This document shows, one piece after another, positions 1 through 8,810 of a stretch of 53,362 nucleotides of DNA. Source of the DNA: Prevotella sp. (GTDB lineage: Bacteria > Bacteroidota > Bacteroidia > Bacteroidales > Bacteroidaceae); assembly GCA_024684515.1 (NCBI GenBank), contig JAIKWS010000126.1, positions 1 to 53,362 on the forward strand, written 5' to 3'. The notes beneath the pieces are model-generated. The model was not told the DNA's origin and did no database searches. It saw only the letters and a program-made list of their open reading frames with translations. The translations under genes were made by a program, and so were the position numbers. The stretch's first letter is position 1. Each line of letters starts with the position of its first letter.

Positions 1-28
1 CCACTAAATAAGCCACTTTTTCTTTCTA

Positions 29-92
29 TACTAGGAAAAACTATTTTCCTAGTGAGGAAAAAATATTTCCCTAACTAGGGAAAAAAAACTTG
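29..92. repeat. AT-rich palindromic intergenic element, copy 1
   Basis: Two perfect inverted repeats lie side by side. CTAGGAAAA (31-39) pairs with TTTTCCTAG (44-52), and TTTCCCTA (66-73) pairs with TAGGGAAA (76-83). The same vocabulary (CTAGTnAGGAAAA, TTTCCCTAG) recurs at 8811-8886 and 15568-15641, always in gaps and never in genes. This looks like a dispersed non-coding repeat family; its function is unknown. Confidence 0.75.
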
Positions 93-204
93 TTCACGTA
101 CCGAATTTCTAATGTAAGGATTTATTCAAGAGCAGATCTGCTTTTTCGCATCATCAGACTTCGTTTCCCTTTATCTCTTGAGGTCTCTGTCATCCCGAAT
201 CGTG

Positions 205-222
205 TATCGTGAGTGAGGTGTT
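205..222 (-). repeat. Single copy of the AACACCTCACTC repeat family
   Basis: On the minus strand this 18-mer is identical to the end of the tandem array at 8689-8706 (AACACCTCACTC followed by ACGATA). It is a lone copy of a repeat that is amplified after hisC. Confidence 0.75.
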
Positions 223-283
223 GAGGTTAGGATGCCTTGCTTTCGTATAGTCTTCATTCGCTTCAGTCTCCTTTCAACCTCGC

Positions 284-365
284 TCTAGCCATACTCTAGC
301 CATACTCCAACAGCAGGCTAGAAGGAGCCTAGAGTATGGCTAGAAGGAGCCTAGAGTATGGCTAG
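284..365. repeat. 15-bp inverted and direct repeat cluster
   Basis: CTAGCCATACTCTAG at 284-298 has perfect reverse-complement copies at 329-343 and 351-365. The latter two are direct repeats with period 22, separated by AAGGAGC. The left copy can pair with either right copy, so a transcript could fold into alternative hairpins. There is no T-run, so it is not an obvious terminator. Confidence 0.75.
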
Positions 366-447
366 AAGCAGCTTTCATGTTGTTCATCGGTTAGGGTTGC
401 TGCTATTTCCAAATCAATGAAAAGTGTTAAGATAAAAGCATTTTTCT

Positions 448-478
448 TTTGTATTGTGAACAATTATTTGTAATTTTG
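448..478 (+). promoter_or_regulatory. Bacteroidetes promoter for the ATP-grasp/GH43 pair
   Basis: TTTG at 448-451, a 19-bp spacer and TAATTTTG at 471-478 match the Bacteroidetes sigma-ABfr consensus (TTTG / TAnnTTTG). This places transcription start near 484 and rules out the in-frame TTG at 449 as the start codon. Confidence 0.75.
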
Positions 479-496
479 CAACCAAATAGAAAAACG

Positions 497-1558
497 ATGA
501 CCCTTCACATCTTCAATCCTGAACACGATTTGGCCTTGGCCAGCAACCTGTCAAACTTCACGGCACCGCATGCCGGACGACAGTTGCGGCACGACCTGGG
601 ATGGCTGCCTGCCCTATGGACAGGAGCTGACGATGTGGCATTGGTTGACGATGTGGATGCCGCACGAAAGGCTGCAGCAAGAAGGAAGGCCAAAGCCTGT
701 ATCTTCATCGACAGACAGCAATTGGCCAATATCCACTTCGACAGCATCGAACCCTGGGGGTGGAATCCTGCCATCCGCTCACAACTAATCAAGAGTGGTG
801 TGGACGAGAACGTGCCACCCTCGGAGGAGCAAATTGCCATCATCCGACAGTTATCCCACCGCAGGACTGCTGCCTTGCTACTGCCTCAGCTACATACAGA
901 CGGCACGATAGGCGAAGCCTTCGAATGTACCACTAAAGAAGCGGTCCTGGAACTTCTGAACCAGCACAATAATCATGTGGTTCTCAAAGCTCCTTGGTCG
1001 TCAAGTGGTCGGGGCATACGTTTCCTCCATAGCGATATGCCATCACCAAACATCGAAGGATGGTTGCACAATATATTCTCACAACAGGGTTCCGTCATGG
1101 TAGAACCATATTATAATAAGGTGAGAGACTTTGGAATGGAGTTCACGTCAGATGGACAGGGACATATCTGCTATCTGGGGCTATCGCTCTTCCACACCAC
1201 AAACGGTGCCTATACGGGTAATGTCATCGCCACCGAACAAAGCAAGCGACAACAGCTGGGCCGCTATCTGTCCCTGCAACTGCTTGATAATGTCCAGGAA
1301 AAGATATGCCAGCATCTGGAGACAATCATCAAGGACAAATACAAGGGTCCCTTTGGTGTGGACATGATGATTGTTGGCAACGGCAGCCACTCCTGCCTTC
1401 TCCATCCATGTGTGGAAATCAACCTGCGACGTACGATGGGACATGTTGCACTGGCCATTGGACAGAGGCTCAATCCCGGCTGCGATGATGAGTACCGTCG
1501 AGTCATGCGTATCGAATATACTAACAATAACTACAAACTACGAATCAACCGTTTATGA
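497..1558 (+). CDS. ATP-grasp-like protein of unknown substrate
   Basis: A 353-residue cytoplasmic protein without a signal peptide, starting HIFNPEHDLALA, which I associate with a conserved hypothetical family of Bacteroidetes. An ATP-grasp reading is supported by the hydrophobic stretch ending in Lys164, the loop PWSSSGRG (166-173) typical of ATP-grasp nucleotide loops, and the Glu307-Ile-Asn309 pair near the C terminus where the family binds Mg-ATP. Such enzymes ligate a carboxylate to an amine or thiol; the substrate is not visible. ATG 497 is chosen because the promoter covers the upstream in-frame TTG. The stop overlaps the start of the GH43 gene by 4 bases, so the two are probably translationally coupled, although no functional link between them is evident. 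Confidence 0.75.
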   Translation: MTLHIFNPEHDLALASNLSNFTAPHAGRQLRHDLGWLPALWTGADDVALVDDVDAARKAAARRKAKACIFIDRQQLANIHFDSIEPWGWNPAIRSQLIKSGVDENVPPSEEQIAIIRQLSHRRTAALLLPQLHTDGTIGEAFECTTKEAVLELLNQHNNHVVLKAPWSSSGRGIRFLHSDMPSPNIEGWLHNIFSQQGSVMVEPYYNKVRDFGMEFTSDGQGHICYLGLSLFHTTNGAYTGNVIATEQSKRQQLGRYLSLQLLDNVQEKICQHLETIIKDKYKGPFGVDMMIVGNGSHSCLLHPCVEINLRRTMGHVALAIGQRLNPGCDDEYRRVMRIEYTNNNYKLRINRL

Positions 1559-3204
1559 GAAAAATGATTTGCCTGCTGGCCATCCTACCCATGATGGCTA
1601 CAGCCCAACACTACAAGTCACAAGTATGGAGCCCGGACAATGGCGATGGCACCTACACCAATCCTGTCATCAATGCTGACTATAGCGACCCCGATGTCTG
1701 CGTAGGACCATCAGGAGAGGACTACTACCTCACTGCATCGTCGTTCCAGTGCATCCCCGGACTGCCCATTCTCCATTCCAGGGACCTGGTCAACTGGGAG
1801 ATTGTAGGTCATGCTCTCACATCCCTCTATAGTGGCGACCAGGAGCTCGTACAGCACTTCAGTAACGTGCAGCATGGCAATGGCGTATGGGCACCCAGCA
1901 TACGCTATCACGATGGCGAGTTCTACATCTACTGGGGTGACCCTGATCATGGTGTCTATATGGTGAAAAGCAAGGGAGGTGATCCTGCTGCCAAATGGGA
2001 AGACCCCGTGTGTGTCATTAGCGGAAAAGGGTATATCGACACCACACCATTGTGGGACGACGATGGCAGGTGCTATCTCGTCAATGGCTGGGCCAATAGT
2101 AGAGCAAAATTTGCCAGCGTACTAACAGTCAGAGAGTTATCAGCAGATGGAACACGTCCTATAGGACAGCCCGTCATCGTGTTCGACGGCAATGGAAACG
2201 AAAATCACACCTGTGAAGGTCCCAAGTTCTACAAACGCGATGGATGGTATTGGATCATGTGTCCTGCTGGTGGCGTGCCCACAGGCTTTCAGCTGGCCAT
2301 GCGTAGCAAGAGCCCCTATGGCCCCTACGAGCACAAGGTGGTACTGGCTCAGGGCAAGACCAATATCAACGGTCCTCATCAAGGGGGATGGATACACACC
2401 AAATACGGAGAGGACTGGTTCCTGCACTTCCAGGACAAGGAGGCCTATGGACGTGTGGTACATCTGCAGCCCGTAGACTGGACTACGGGATGGCCTGTCA
2501 TGGGTGAGAATGGCGAGCCCGTCACTACCTACAAGAAGCCACAATCGTCAGGCAACACAATCATGAACCCTGTAGAAAGTGACGAGTTCAATCTTCCTGA
2601 AGTGGGTAAACAGTGGCAGTGGCAGGCCAACTATGACGAGAAATACGGTGTTCCAACAGCCTTTGGTACCTTCCGTATCTATACCCACAAACTGGCAGAA
2701 GAATGGAAGAACCTGTTCCTCGTTCCCAATATGCTGCTGCAGAAGACCCCTGCTGACAAGTTCACAGCTACAGCCAAGCTGCGTATGACATCGAAGGCAG
2801 ACGGACAGTTTGGGGGCATCATCATGATGGGACTCGACTACTCTGCCCTCGTCTTACGTCGCAATGCCAGCAATTTCCAGCTGGTGCAGATGACCTGTAA
2901 GGGTGCCGACAAGGGCAAGCAGCAAGAAGAAACCATTATTGCCACACTGAAGCCTACAGAAGAAGACCAAACCACCTATCGCCCAGGCATACACGAAGAC
3001 ATCTATCTCCGACTGACAGTCAACGACAGCAAGGTGCGTTTCTCCTACAGCAGCAATGGAAAGAAATTCAAGGACTGTGGCAAAGAGTTCCAGATGAAAG
3101 AAGGCAAGTGGATAGGTGCCAAGTTCGGATTCATTGCGGCAGAAAGCGACCCCAAATGCGACAGAGGCTGGCTGGAAGCCGACTGGCTGCATGTCATGCC
3201 ATAA
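1555..3204 (+). CDS. Glycoside hydrolase family 43 (beta-xylosidase / arabinofuranosidase-like)
   Basis: A 549-residue exported enzyme with a signal peptide (about residues 1-17, ending MMATA). The five-bladed beta-propeller catalytic domain (about 30-330) shows the GH43 triad: Asp45 in YSDPDV (general base), Asp162 in YIDTTP (pKa modulator) and Glu221 in CEGPKFY (general acid). Residues about 345-549 form the C-terminal beta-sandwich seen in many xylosidase-type GH43 enzymes. The expected role is release of xylose or arabinose from plant oligosaccharides in the periplasm. There is no SusC/SusD pair beside it, so it sits outside a classical polysaccharide locus. ATG 1555 overlaps the preceding stop (ATGA). 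The 3' end is convergent with the sugar kinase gene, 18 bp away. Confidence 0.9.
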   Translation: MRKMICLLAILPMMATAQHYKSQVWSPDNGDGTYTNPVINADYSDPDVCVGPSGEDYYLTASSFQCIPGLPILHSRDLVNWEIVGHALTSLYSGDQELVQHFSNVQHGNGVWAPSIRYHDGEFYIYWGDPDHGVYMVKSKGGDPAAKWEDPVCVISGKGYIDTTPLWDDDGRCYLVNGWANSRAKFASVLTVRELSADGTRPIGQPVIVFDGNGNENHTCEGPKFYKRDGWYWIMCPAGGVPTGFQLAMRSKSPYGPYEHKVVLAQGKTNINGPHQGGWIHTKYGEDWFLHFQDKEAYGRVVHLQPVDWTTGWPVMGENGEPVTTYKKPQSSGNTIMNPVESDEFNLPEVGKQWQWQANYDEKYGVPTAFGTFRIYTHKLAEEWKNLFLVPNMLLQKTPADKFTATAKLRMTSKADGQFGGIIMMGLDYSALVLRRNASNFQLVQMTCKGADKGKQQEETIIATLKPTEEDQTTYRPGIHEDIYLRLTVNDSKVRFSYSSNGKKFKDCGKEFQMKEGKWIGAKFGFIAAESDPKCDRGWLEADWLHVMP

Positions 3205-3222
3205 GCACTCTCATCTCTATCA

Positions 3223-4059
3223 TTATACGGAGGGGGAGTCAACGTCAAGGGGGCTCTGCACTACGCATCCCAGCTTATAGCCTGCTGCCTGTGCAGCCTC
3301 ATCCAACTGGTCGTGATAGTACCAGGCAATACTGCCTACGGCATTCAGCGGAAGGTCAGGCCGCTGGTAGGGCAAGATATTGTGGCTGATGAAGTCACGA
3401 AAATTATCCACCACGAGGGCATGTATCTCTGGATGTTCCAGATGTGCATGTATGTATGCTGACAAAGAGGCCAGCCAGCGATTGGCCATTGGCTGTCTGT
3501 AGACGTAGTTGATCACATCGCCCATCGCCATTCCAGAGTACTGCTGGAACTCCTCCTCCGCACCCGCATACAATCTTTTCTTATAGAGGGCATTTAGGAA
3601 TAGTCGTCCCAGCACTGCCCCACTACCCTCATCACCCAGTATGTAGCCCAATGCCGGGGTGTTGGCCACTATCTTTTCCCCATCATAGAGACACGAGTTG
3701 GCACCAGTACCTAATATGCAGGCCAGTCCCTCGCGGTGTCCACACAAGGCACGTGCGGCCCCCAGCATATCGCTGCGGGCTTCGATTGTCGTTGCTTGTA
3801 CAAAAATACTGCCCAGCAGTCTTTCCATGCGTTCTTGCTGTTCTGGCCGCACACCACTGCCATAAAACCGAACCTGTTCTACATCGCTCACACGGAGGCC
3901 TAATGATGCCAGTTGTGGCAGTAATTCTCCTTGTAGGATTGCAAGAATAGTGCAGTCGTCCTGATGAAAAGGGTTTATGCCCTGTGTCTTTATTCTTTTG
4001 GTGCCAAGAGCCCAGTCGGTCTTGGTACTGCCGCTGTCGGCAATGATCAGATGCTGCAT
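3223..4059 (-). CDS. BadF/BadG-family ATPase, N-acetylglucosamine-kinase-like
   Basis: A 278-residue ASKHA-fold kinase. The phosphate-1 motif is IADSGSTKTDWAL near the N terminus. GSGVRPEQQ and the adenosine/phosphate-2 region ILGTGANSCLYDG, followed by GYILGDEGSG, are characteristic of BadF-type proteins related to eukaryotic GlcNAc kinase. The probable reaction is ATP-dependent phosphorylation of an amino sugar in the cytoplasm; the substrate is inferred. The start is ambiguous: ATG 4059 begins directly at the conserved MQHLIIADSG core, while ATG 4089 would add ten residues. It lies 95 bp downstream of a lytic transglycosylase gene on the same strand with no promoter seen between, which would suit salvage of peptidoglycan sugars. 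Confidence 0.8.
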   Translation of the reverse strand: MQHLIIADSGSTKTDWALGTKRIKTQGINPFHQDDCTILAILQGELLPQLASLGLRVSDVEQVRFYGSGVRPEQQERMERLLGSIFVQATTIEARSDMLGAARALCGHREGLACILGTGANSCLYDGEKIVANTPALGYILGDEGSGAVLGRLFLNALYKKRLYAGAEEEFQQYSGMAMGDVINYVYRQPMANRWLASLSAYIHAHLEHPEIHALVVDNFRDFISHNILPYQRPDLPLNAVGSIAWYYHDQLDEAAQAAGYKLGCVVQSPLDVDSPSV

Positions 4060-4154
4060 AGCGTATATTGTTTTATTGTTCTCAACCATTCAAATTGTGA
4101 AGATTTCTGTTTCCTTGCCCGCCAACTTTATTTTCAAAACTTTCTACTTGTTGT

Positions 4155-5204
4155 TTACTGCCGCACCTGTCTGATATACTGTTGATAGCGTGCGCGAATG
4201 CGATCCACATAGTCTGCCGTCTCCGTGCCTCGCATATAACCATGTTTCACCAGTGTGTCTTGATAGTAGTGCGGGTCTTTCAGTCTGAGCACATAAGTGC
4301 GTACATCTTCCCATCGCTGCGGGTTTCGCTGGTCACGTTGTGCCAGCCGCATCGCATCTTGTATGTGTGAGATGCCGCCATTGTAGCTGGCCAGCACCAT
4401 ATTCTGACGTTCTGTACGGTCATGTATATAGTTGAAATCCCTTTCCAGCTCGTGCAGCAGTCGTGTGGCAGCAGCAATATTCTGCTCTGGATCGGTAATC
4501 TGTTCTCGTGGCAATCCCAGATGGTCAGCCGTCTTGGGCATAATCTGCATCAGTCCTCTGGCACCAGCCCACGATTCTGCCTCTGGATCGAAGGTCGACT
4601 CTTGATAGCACTGTGCCGCCAGCAATCGCCAGTCCCATCCTATGCCTCGGCTATAGCGTTTAAACAGCTCGTCATAATAAGAGATGACCCCACGTCGCAG
4701 CATTGGGGCATGGACCCGTCGCGACACCCTTGGCTTGGTGAGCATCTGCCGTTCCTTCTGCTGTACCTGTGCCAGCATGTCGGGCTTGTACCATTCGTCG
4801 AGGGCAGCCTGCAGTTCTTCCTTCCCCTTTCCCACCATCCATCCTGGCGTCAGACTGTCGACAGTCAGCCTCAGGGCTATCAGGTCGGCATCTCCTGTCT
4901 GGATACGACTGAGGAGTTCTGACGTATCGCGACACAGTTCTATGCGTAGCCGCACTCCCAGATAGGCCGCAAATTGCTCAGCCAGCAGGTATTGCGCACC
5001 CAGGTGTGAACCATGATAGTCGTAATAGGTATCAGGTCCCGACAGTGTGAGTGCAATCATTTCTCCTGCCTGTTCAATCTGCGGAAGGTCGAAAACCGTC
5101 GTACTGTCGTCGTCAGCCTGCCAGGGTGGCGTCAGTTGCTGCTGTTGTCGCGAACAGCTGGCTGCAAGCAGCAAAAGCAGTATAAATATGCCAAATTGTT
5201 TCAA
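4155..5204 (-). CDS. MltF-like lytic transglycosylase lipoprotein with a shortened solute-binding domain
   Basis: A 349-residue lipoprotein: hydrophobic signal and lipobox LLAASC with Cys17. Residues about 45-140 resemble a family-3 periplasmic solute-binding domain (AEQFAAYLGVRLRIE, then ELQAALDEWYK). Only roughly 95 residues are present instead of about 200, as if the second lobe were missing. Residues about 180-330 are an SLT domain with catalytic Glu202 in CYQEST, then GARGLMQIMP and ASYNGG. It should cleave the MurNAc-GlcNAc bond of peptidoglycan to 1,6-anhydro products at the outer membrane. The start is TTG 5204; no in-frame ATG lies between the promoter and the signal peptide. It is transcribed away from hisG and probably together with the BadF-type kinase. 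Confidence 0.85.
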   Translation of the reverse strand: MKQFGIFILLLLLAASCSRQQQQLTPPWQADDDSTTVFDLPQIEQAGEMIALTLSGPDTYYDYHGSHLGAQYLLAEQFAAYLGVRLRIELCRDTSELLSRIQTGDADLIALRLTVDSLTPGWMVGKGKEELQAALDEWYKPDMLAQVQQKERQMLTKPRVSRRVHAPMLRRGVISYYDELFKRYSRGIGWDWRLLAAQCYQESTFDPEAESWAGARGLMQIMPKTADHLGLPREQITDPEQNIAAATRLLHELERDFNYIHDRTERQNMVLASYNGGISHIQDAMRLAQRDQRNPQRWEDVRTYVLRLKDPHYYQDTLVKHGYMRGTETADYVDRIRARYQQYIRQVRQ

Positions 5205-5223
5205 TCTTATGCAAATTTTGGCG

Positions 5224-5231
5224 CAAAGTTA
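5224..5231 (-). promoter_or_regulatory. -7 element for the mltF-like gene
   Basis: On the minus strand this reads TAACTTTG followed by C, a consensus Bacteroidetes -7 box, 19 bp before the TTG start. No clear TTTG -33 box is seen. It is divergent from the hisG promoter about 35 bp away. Confidence 0.65.
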
Positions 5232-5263
5232 CGCATTTAATTGGAAATTAGAGAAAAAAAGTG

Positions 5264-5271
5264 TAACTTTG
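5264..5271 (+). promoter_or_regulatory. -7 element for hisGDC
   Basis: TAACTTTG, 29 bp before the hisG ATG. A TTGG about 20 bp upstream is a weak -33 box. The leader is too short for an attenuator, and no T-box or histidine-rich leader peptide is present. Confidence 0.65.
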
Positions 5272-5300
5272 CCCCGTTTTTTCAAGATAATTAGATTTTT

Positions 5301-6152
5301 ATGTTAAGAATTGCTGTACAATCAAAGGGAAGACTGTTCGACGACACCATGCACTTGCTTACCGAGGCTGACATCAAGGTTGGCGGTTCCAAGCGTACCC
5401 TGCTCGTTGCCGCCAAGGACTTCCCGCTTGAAGTGCTCTACCTGCGTGACGACGATATTCCACAGAGTGTGGCTAGTGGCGTTGCCGACATCGGTGTGGT
5501 GGGTGAGAATGAATATGTTGAACGTGGAGCCGAGGCTGACATCATCTCACGTCTGGGTTTCAGCCAGTGCCGGCTCTCACTAGCCATCCCCAAGGAAATT
5601 GACTATCAGGGACTGTCGTGGTTTGAGAACAAGACTATTGCCACTTCCTACCCAGTCATCCTGCGACAGTTTCTGCAGAAGAACAATATCCATGCTGAGA
5701 TACACGTCATCACAGGCAGTGTTGAGATAAGCCCGGGCATTGGACTCGCTGATGCCATCTTCGACATTGTCAGCAGCGGTTCTACTCTGGTCAGCAACAA
5801 CCTGCGCGAAGTGGAAATAGTTATGCACAGTGAAGCCCTGCTTATTGGCCATCCAGGCATGTCGCAGGAGAAACGTGACATCCTGCAGCAGATGCTGTTC
5901 AGGTTCGAAGCTGTACGCGAGGCTGAAGATAAGAAATATGTACGCATGAACGCACCCAAGGCTCGCCTGCAGGAGATTATCAGCGTGCTACCAGGACTGA
6001 AGAGTCCCACTGTGATACCTCTTGCCGACGACGAGTGGTGTTCTGTACACACCGTTCTGGACGAGCACCGATTCTGGGAAATCATCGGACAACTGAAGGA
6101 ACTGGGTGCCCAGGGAATCCTGGTGACTCCTATTGAGAAAATGATCCTTTGA
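5301..6152 (+). CDS. hisG: ATP phosphoribosyltransferase, long (HisG_L) form
   Basis: 283 residues; first step of histidine synthesis, joining ATP and PRPP to give phosphoribosyl-ATP. The N-terminal two lobes are periplasmic-binding-like (MLRIAVQSKGRLFDD; the PRPP loop FDIVSSGSTLVSNN). The final 70 residues or so (ending LGAQGILVTPIEKMIL) form the ACT-like domain that makes the long form self-sufficient and histidine-inhibited, so no HisZ partner is needed. It is first in a hisG-hisD-hisC unit behind its own promoter. ATG 5301 is the first ATG after the promoter and starts exactly at the conserved core. Confidence 0.96.
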   Translation: MLRIAVQSKGRLFDDTMHLLTEADIKVGGSKRTLLVAAKDFPLEVLYLRDDDIPQSVASGVADIGVVGENEYVERGAEADIISRLGFSQCRLSLAIPKEIDYQGLSWFENKTIATSYPVILRQFLQKNNIHAEIHVITGSVEISPGIGLADAIFDIVSSGSTLVSNNLREVEIVMHSEALLIGHPGMSQEKRDILQQMLFRFEAVREAEDKKYVRMNAPKARLQEIISVLPGLKSPTVIPLADDEWCSVHTVLDEHRFWEIIGQLKELGAQGILVTPIEKMIL

Positions 6153-6171
6153 TAGCGGATATTTGAGGTTT

Positions 6172-7452
6172 ATGAATGTTATACGTTTTCCAAAACAAAC
6201 AGACTGGGACGCCATTATTGCCCGTCCACAGCTTGACCACTCACAGCTTCAGCAGACTGTGAGCAATGTGCTCAGCGATATCCGTCTGCGGGGTGACGAG
6301 GCTGTACTCGACTACGAAGAACGTTTCGACCATGTTCGCCTAAGCTCGCTGGCAGTGTCGCAGGCTGAGATTGACGAGGCCATGCAGCTTGTTTCCCCAC
6401 AGCTTGTTGACGCAATCCGGCTAGCTCATCACAACATACAGGCTTTCCACGAGGCACAACGCTTCCAGGAGATACGCATACAGACGCAACCTGGCGTGGA
6501 ATGCTGGCAGAAGAGTGTGCCCATCGAGAAGGTTGGCCTCTACATTCCTGGTGGTACGGCACCCCTGTTCTCCACCGTCCTCATGCTCGCTACCCCTGCA
6601 AAGATTGCGGGGTGTGAGCATATTGTACTTTGCACTCCCCCCAACCGCGAGGGCAAGGTCAATCCTGCCATTCTGGTTGCTGCCCATGTGGCTGGCGTCA
6701 GTGCCATCTACAAGGCTGGTGGTGTGCAGGCCATTGGTGCAATGGCCTATGGTACCGCTACGGTGCCTAAGGTATACAAGATCTTCGGACCTGGCAATCA
6801 ATACGTGATGGCAGCCAAGCAACAAGTAAGCCTCGACGATGTGGCCATCGACATGCCTGCGGGTCCCAGCGAGGTCTGTGTGCTGGCTGACGACAGTGCC
6901 AATGCTGCCTTCGTAGCTGCAGACCTGCTCTCTCAAGCTGAGCATGGTGTCGACTCACAGGTGCTGCTCATCACTACTAGCGAACGTCTGATCAGCGATG
7001 TACAGACAGAAGTGGCACGACAGCTTGAGCTGCTGCCACGCAAGGAAATCGCAGAGAAGGCACTGGGAAACAGTTGCTGTGTGCTCGTTGCCTCTGCTCG
7101 CGAGATGATGGACCTCAGCAATGCCTATGCTCCAGAACATCTTATTATACAGACTCACGACTACGAGCAACTGGCTCAGCAGGTCATCAATGCTGGCAGT
7201 GTCTTCCTCGGACCGTATGCCTGCGAGAGTGCCGGCGACTATGCCAGTGGCACCAACCACACACTGCCTACTCACGGCTATGCTACGGCCTATAGTGGCG
7301 TAAACCTCGACAGCTACTGTCGCAAGGTGACCTTCCAGCATCTTACACCTAAAGGTGTACGGCATATTGGTCCTGCCGTAGAACTGATGGCTGCTGCAGA
7401 GCAACTCGATGCTCACAAAAATGCGATGACACTAAGACTGAACAGCTTATGA
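6172..7452 (+). CDS. hisD: Histidinol dehydrogenase
   Basis: 426 residues; last two steps of histidine synthesis, NAD-dependent oxidation of L-histidinol to histidine with a catalytic zinc. Visible signatures are [15 protein letters not shown], the NAD region [29 protein letters not shown] and the zinc-site segment [10 protein letters not shown], with a full-length C terminus ([10 protein letters not shown]). ATG 6172 starts at the conserved MNVIRFP; a TTG three codons upstream is less likely. The gap to hisG is 19 bp, and the stop overlaps the hisC start by 4 bases. Confidence 0.96.
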   Translation: MNVIRFPKQTDWDAIIARPQLDHSQLQQTVSNVLSDIRLRGDEAVLDYEERFDHVRLSSLAVSQAEIDEAMQLVSPQLVDAIRLAHHNIQAFHEAQRFQEIRIQTQPGVECWQKSVPIEKVGLYIPGGTAPLFSTVLMLATPAKIAGCEHIVLCTPPNREGKVNPAILVAAHVAGVSAIYKAGGVQAIGAMAYGTATVPKVYKIFGPGNQYVMAAKQQVSLDDVAIDMPAGPSEVCVLADDSANAAFVAADLLSQAEHGVDSQVLLITTSERLISDVQTEVARQLELLPRKEIAEKALGNSCCVLVASAREMMDLSNAYAPEHLIIQTHDYEQLAQQVINAGSVFLGPYACESAGDYASGTNHTLPTHGYATAYSGVNLDSYCRKVTFQHLTPKGVRHIGPAVELMAAAEQLDAHKNAMTLRLNSL

Positions 7453-8489
7453 AACCACTCCAAGACCTGGTACGTCCCAACATCTGGAAGCTTGCTCCCT
7501 ACAGCAGTGCCCGAGACGAATATTCCGGCCACGAGGCACATGTATTCCTCGATGCCAATGAGAACCCCTACGGCAACCAGCTGAACCGTTATCCAGACCC
7601 ACTGCAACGTGAGCTCAAGCAACGGCTTTCGAAGCTCAAGGGCATCCCTGCAGACCATATATTCCTGGGCAACGGCAGCGATGAAGCCATTGACCTGCTC
7701 TACCGCTGCTTCTGCCAGCCACAGACAGACAATGTGGTGGCTATCGAGCCTACATACGGCATGTACAAGGTGTGTGCGGATATCAACGACGTGGAATATC
7801 GTCCTGTCCTGCTTGACGAACAGTTCCAGGTAACGGCAGAACGTCTGCTTGCTGCCTGTGATAACCATACAAAACTCATCTGGATCTGCAGCCCCAACAA
7901 CCCCACTGGCAACAGCATAGCCCGTGAGGAAATCGTGAAGACTGTCAATACCTTTGAAGGCTTAGTCGTTGTGGATGAAGCCTACAGCGACTTTTCCCGT
8001 CAGCAGCCTCTGCGCCAGGAATTGCAGAAACATAGCAACTTGGTCGTGCTCAACACCATGAGTAAGGCATGGGCCAGTGCAGCCATCCGTCTGGGCATGG
8101 CCTTTGCCTCACCCGCCATCATTGGCATATTCAACAAGGTGAAGTATCCCTACAACGTCAATCTGCTTACACAACAGCAGGCTATGAAGATGCTTGACGA
8201 CCCGTTCGAGATAGACCGTCTGACACAACTCATCCTGCAGCAACGCACACAGATGATGGAGGCTTTCCGTCTGTTGCCCATCTGCCAGCAGGTATACCCC
8301 ACTGATGCCAACTTCTTCCTGGCTCGTGTCACTGATGCACAGGCCATCTATGACTATCTGGTGGGACGTGGCATCATCGTCAGAAACCGTACACGTGTTC
8401 AGCTTTGCCACAACTGTCTGCGCATCACAATTGGCACCCGCTCAGAGAACGATGAACTGCTTGGAGCACTAAGGAGCCTAAATGCATAA
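7449..8489 (+). CDS. hisC: Histidinol-phosphate aminotransferase
   Basis: 346 residues, PLP-dependent fold type I; transaminates imidazole-acetol phosphate to histidinol phosphate. Lys206 in [16 protein letters not shown] is the Schiff-base lysine. DANENPYG (substrate loop), SPNNPTGN and VVDEAYSDF (PLP ring) are all present, and the length is normal. It overlaps hisD by 4 bases (ATGA), implying coupled translation. In Bacteroides relatives hisB commonly follows hisC; here the gene is followed instead by a 600-bp repeat-rich gap. Confidence 0.95.
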   Translation: MKPLQDLVRPNIWKLAPYSSARDEYSGHEAHVFLDANENPYGNQLNRYPDPLQRELKQRLSKLKGIPADHIFLGNGSDEAIDLLYRCFCQPQTDNVVAIEPTYGMYKVCADINDVEYRPVLLDEQFQVTAERLLAACDNHTKLIWICSPNNPTGNSIAREEIVKTVNTFEGLVVVDEAYSDFSRQQPLRQELQKHSNLVVLNTMSKAWASAAIRLGMAFASPAIIGIFNKVKYPYNVNLLTQQQAMKMLDDPFEIDRLTQLILQQRTQMMEAFRLLPICQQVYPTDANFFLARVTDAQAIYDYLVGRGIIVRNRTRVQLCHNCLRITIGTRSENDELLGALRSLNA

Positions 8490-8526
8490 AGAACCCAAAA
8501 CTAAGAATTTTGTTGTTTTCTAGGCC

Positions 8527-8700
8527 AACACCTCACTCTATCTTCGGAAAGGCAGATATACAAAGGGTTTGAGGTGAGTGAGGTGTTATCAAAACACCTC
8601 ACTCAACACCTCACCCAACACCTCACCCAACACCTCACTCAACACCTCACCCAACACCTCACTCAACACCTCACTCAACACCTCACTCAACACCTCACTC
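8527..8700. repeat. 12-bp tandem array AACACCTCACTC with inverted copy
   Basis: Nine uninterrupted copies of AACACCTCAC(T/C)C run from 8593 to 8700. Units 2, 3 and 5 end CCC, the others CTC. An inverted copy GAGTGAGGTGTT at 8576-8587 faces the first unit across a 5-base loop, giving a perfect 12-bp hairpin. A lone forward copy lies at 8527-8538. The 18-bp array end recurs at 205-222. It begins about 37 bp after the hisC stop. Confidence 0.9.
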
Positions 8701-8810
8701 ACGATATCCCTTTTTAGATGGACAGATGGACTATTAGGGAAATAGGATAGAAATAGATTTGCTCTATCGAAAAGATTTTCTTGTTCGAAAAATAATTACG
8801 TCAAAAATGG

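Larger units (their letters stand above)
1..496. other. Intergenic region before the first gene
   Basis: No coding sequence is supported here. It holds an AT-rich palindrome block (29-92), an 18-bp copy of a dispersed repeat (205-222), a 15-bp repeat cluster (284-365) and the promoter of the gene at 497. I see nothing in 93-204, 223-283 and 366-447. The left side is cut by the window edge. Confidence 0.7.

Noticed and set aside
449..496. TTG start adding 16 residues to the ATP-grasp-like protein
   Set aside because: The codon lies within the promoter; the conserved sequence begins at ATG 497.
8593..8700. Tandem 12-bp repeats as a CRISPR array
   Set aside because: Units abut without spacers and no cas genes are present; the same applies to the 22-bp arrays.
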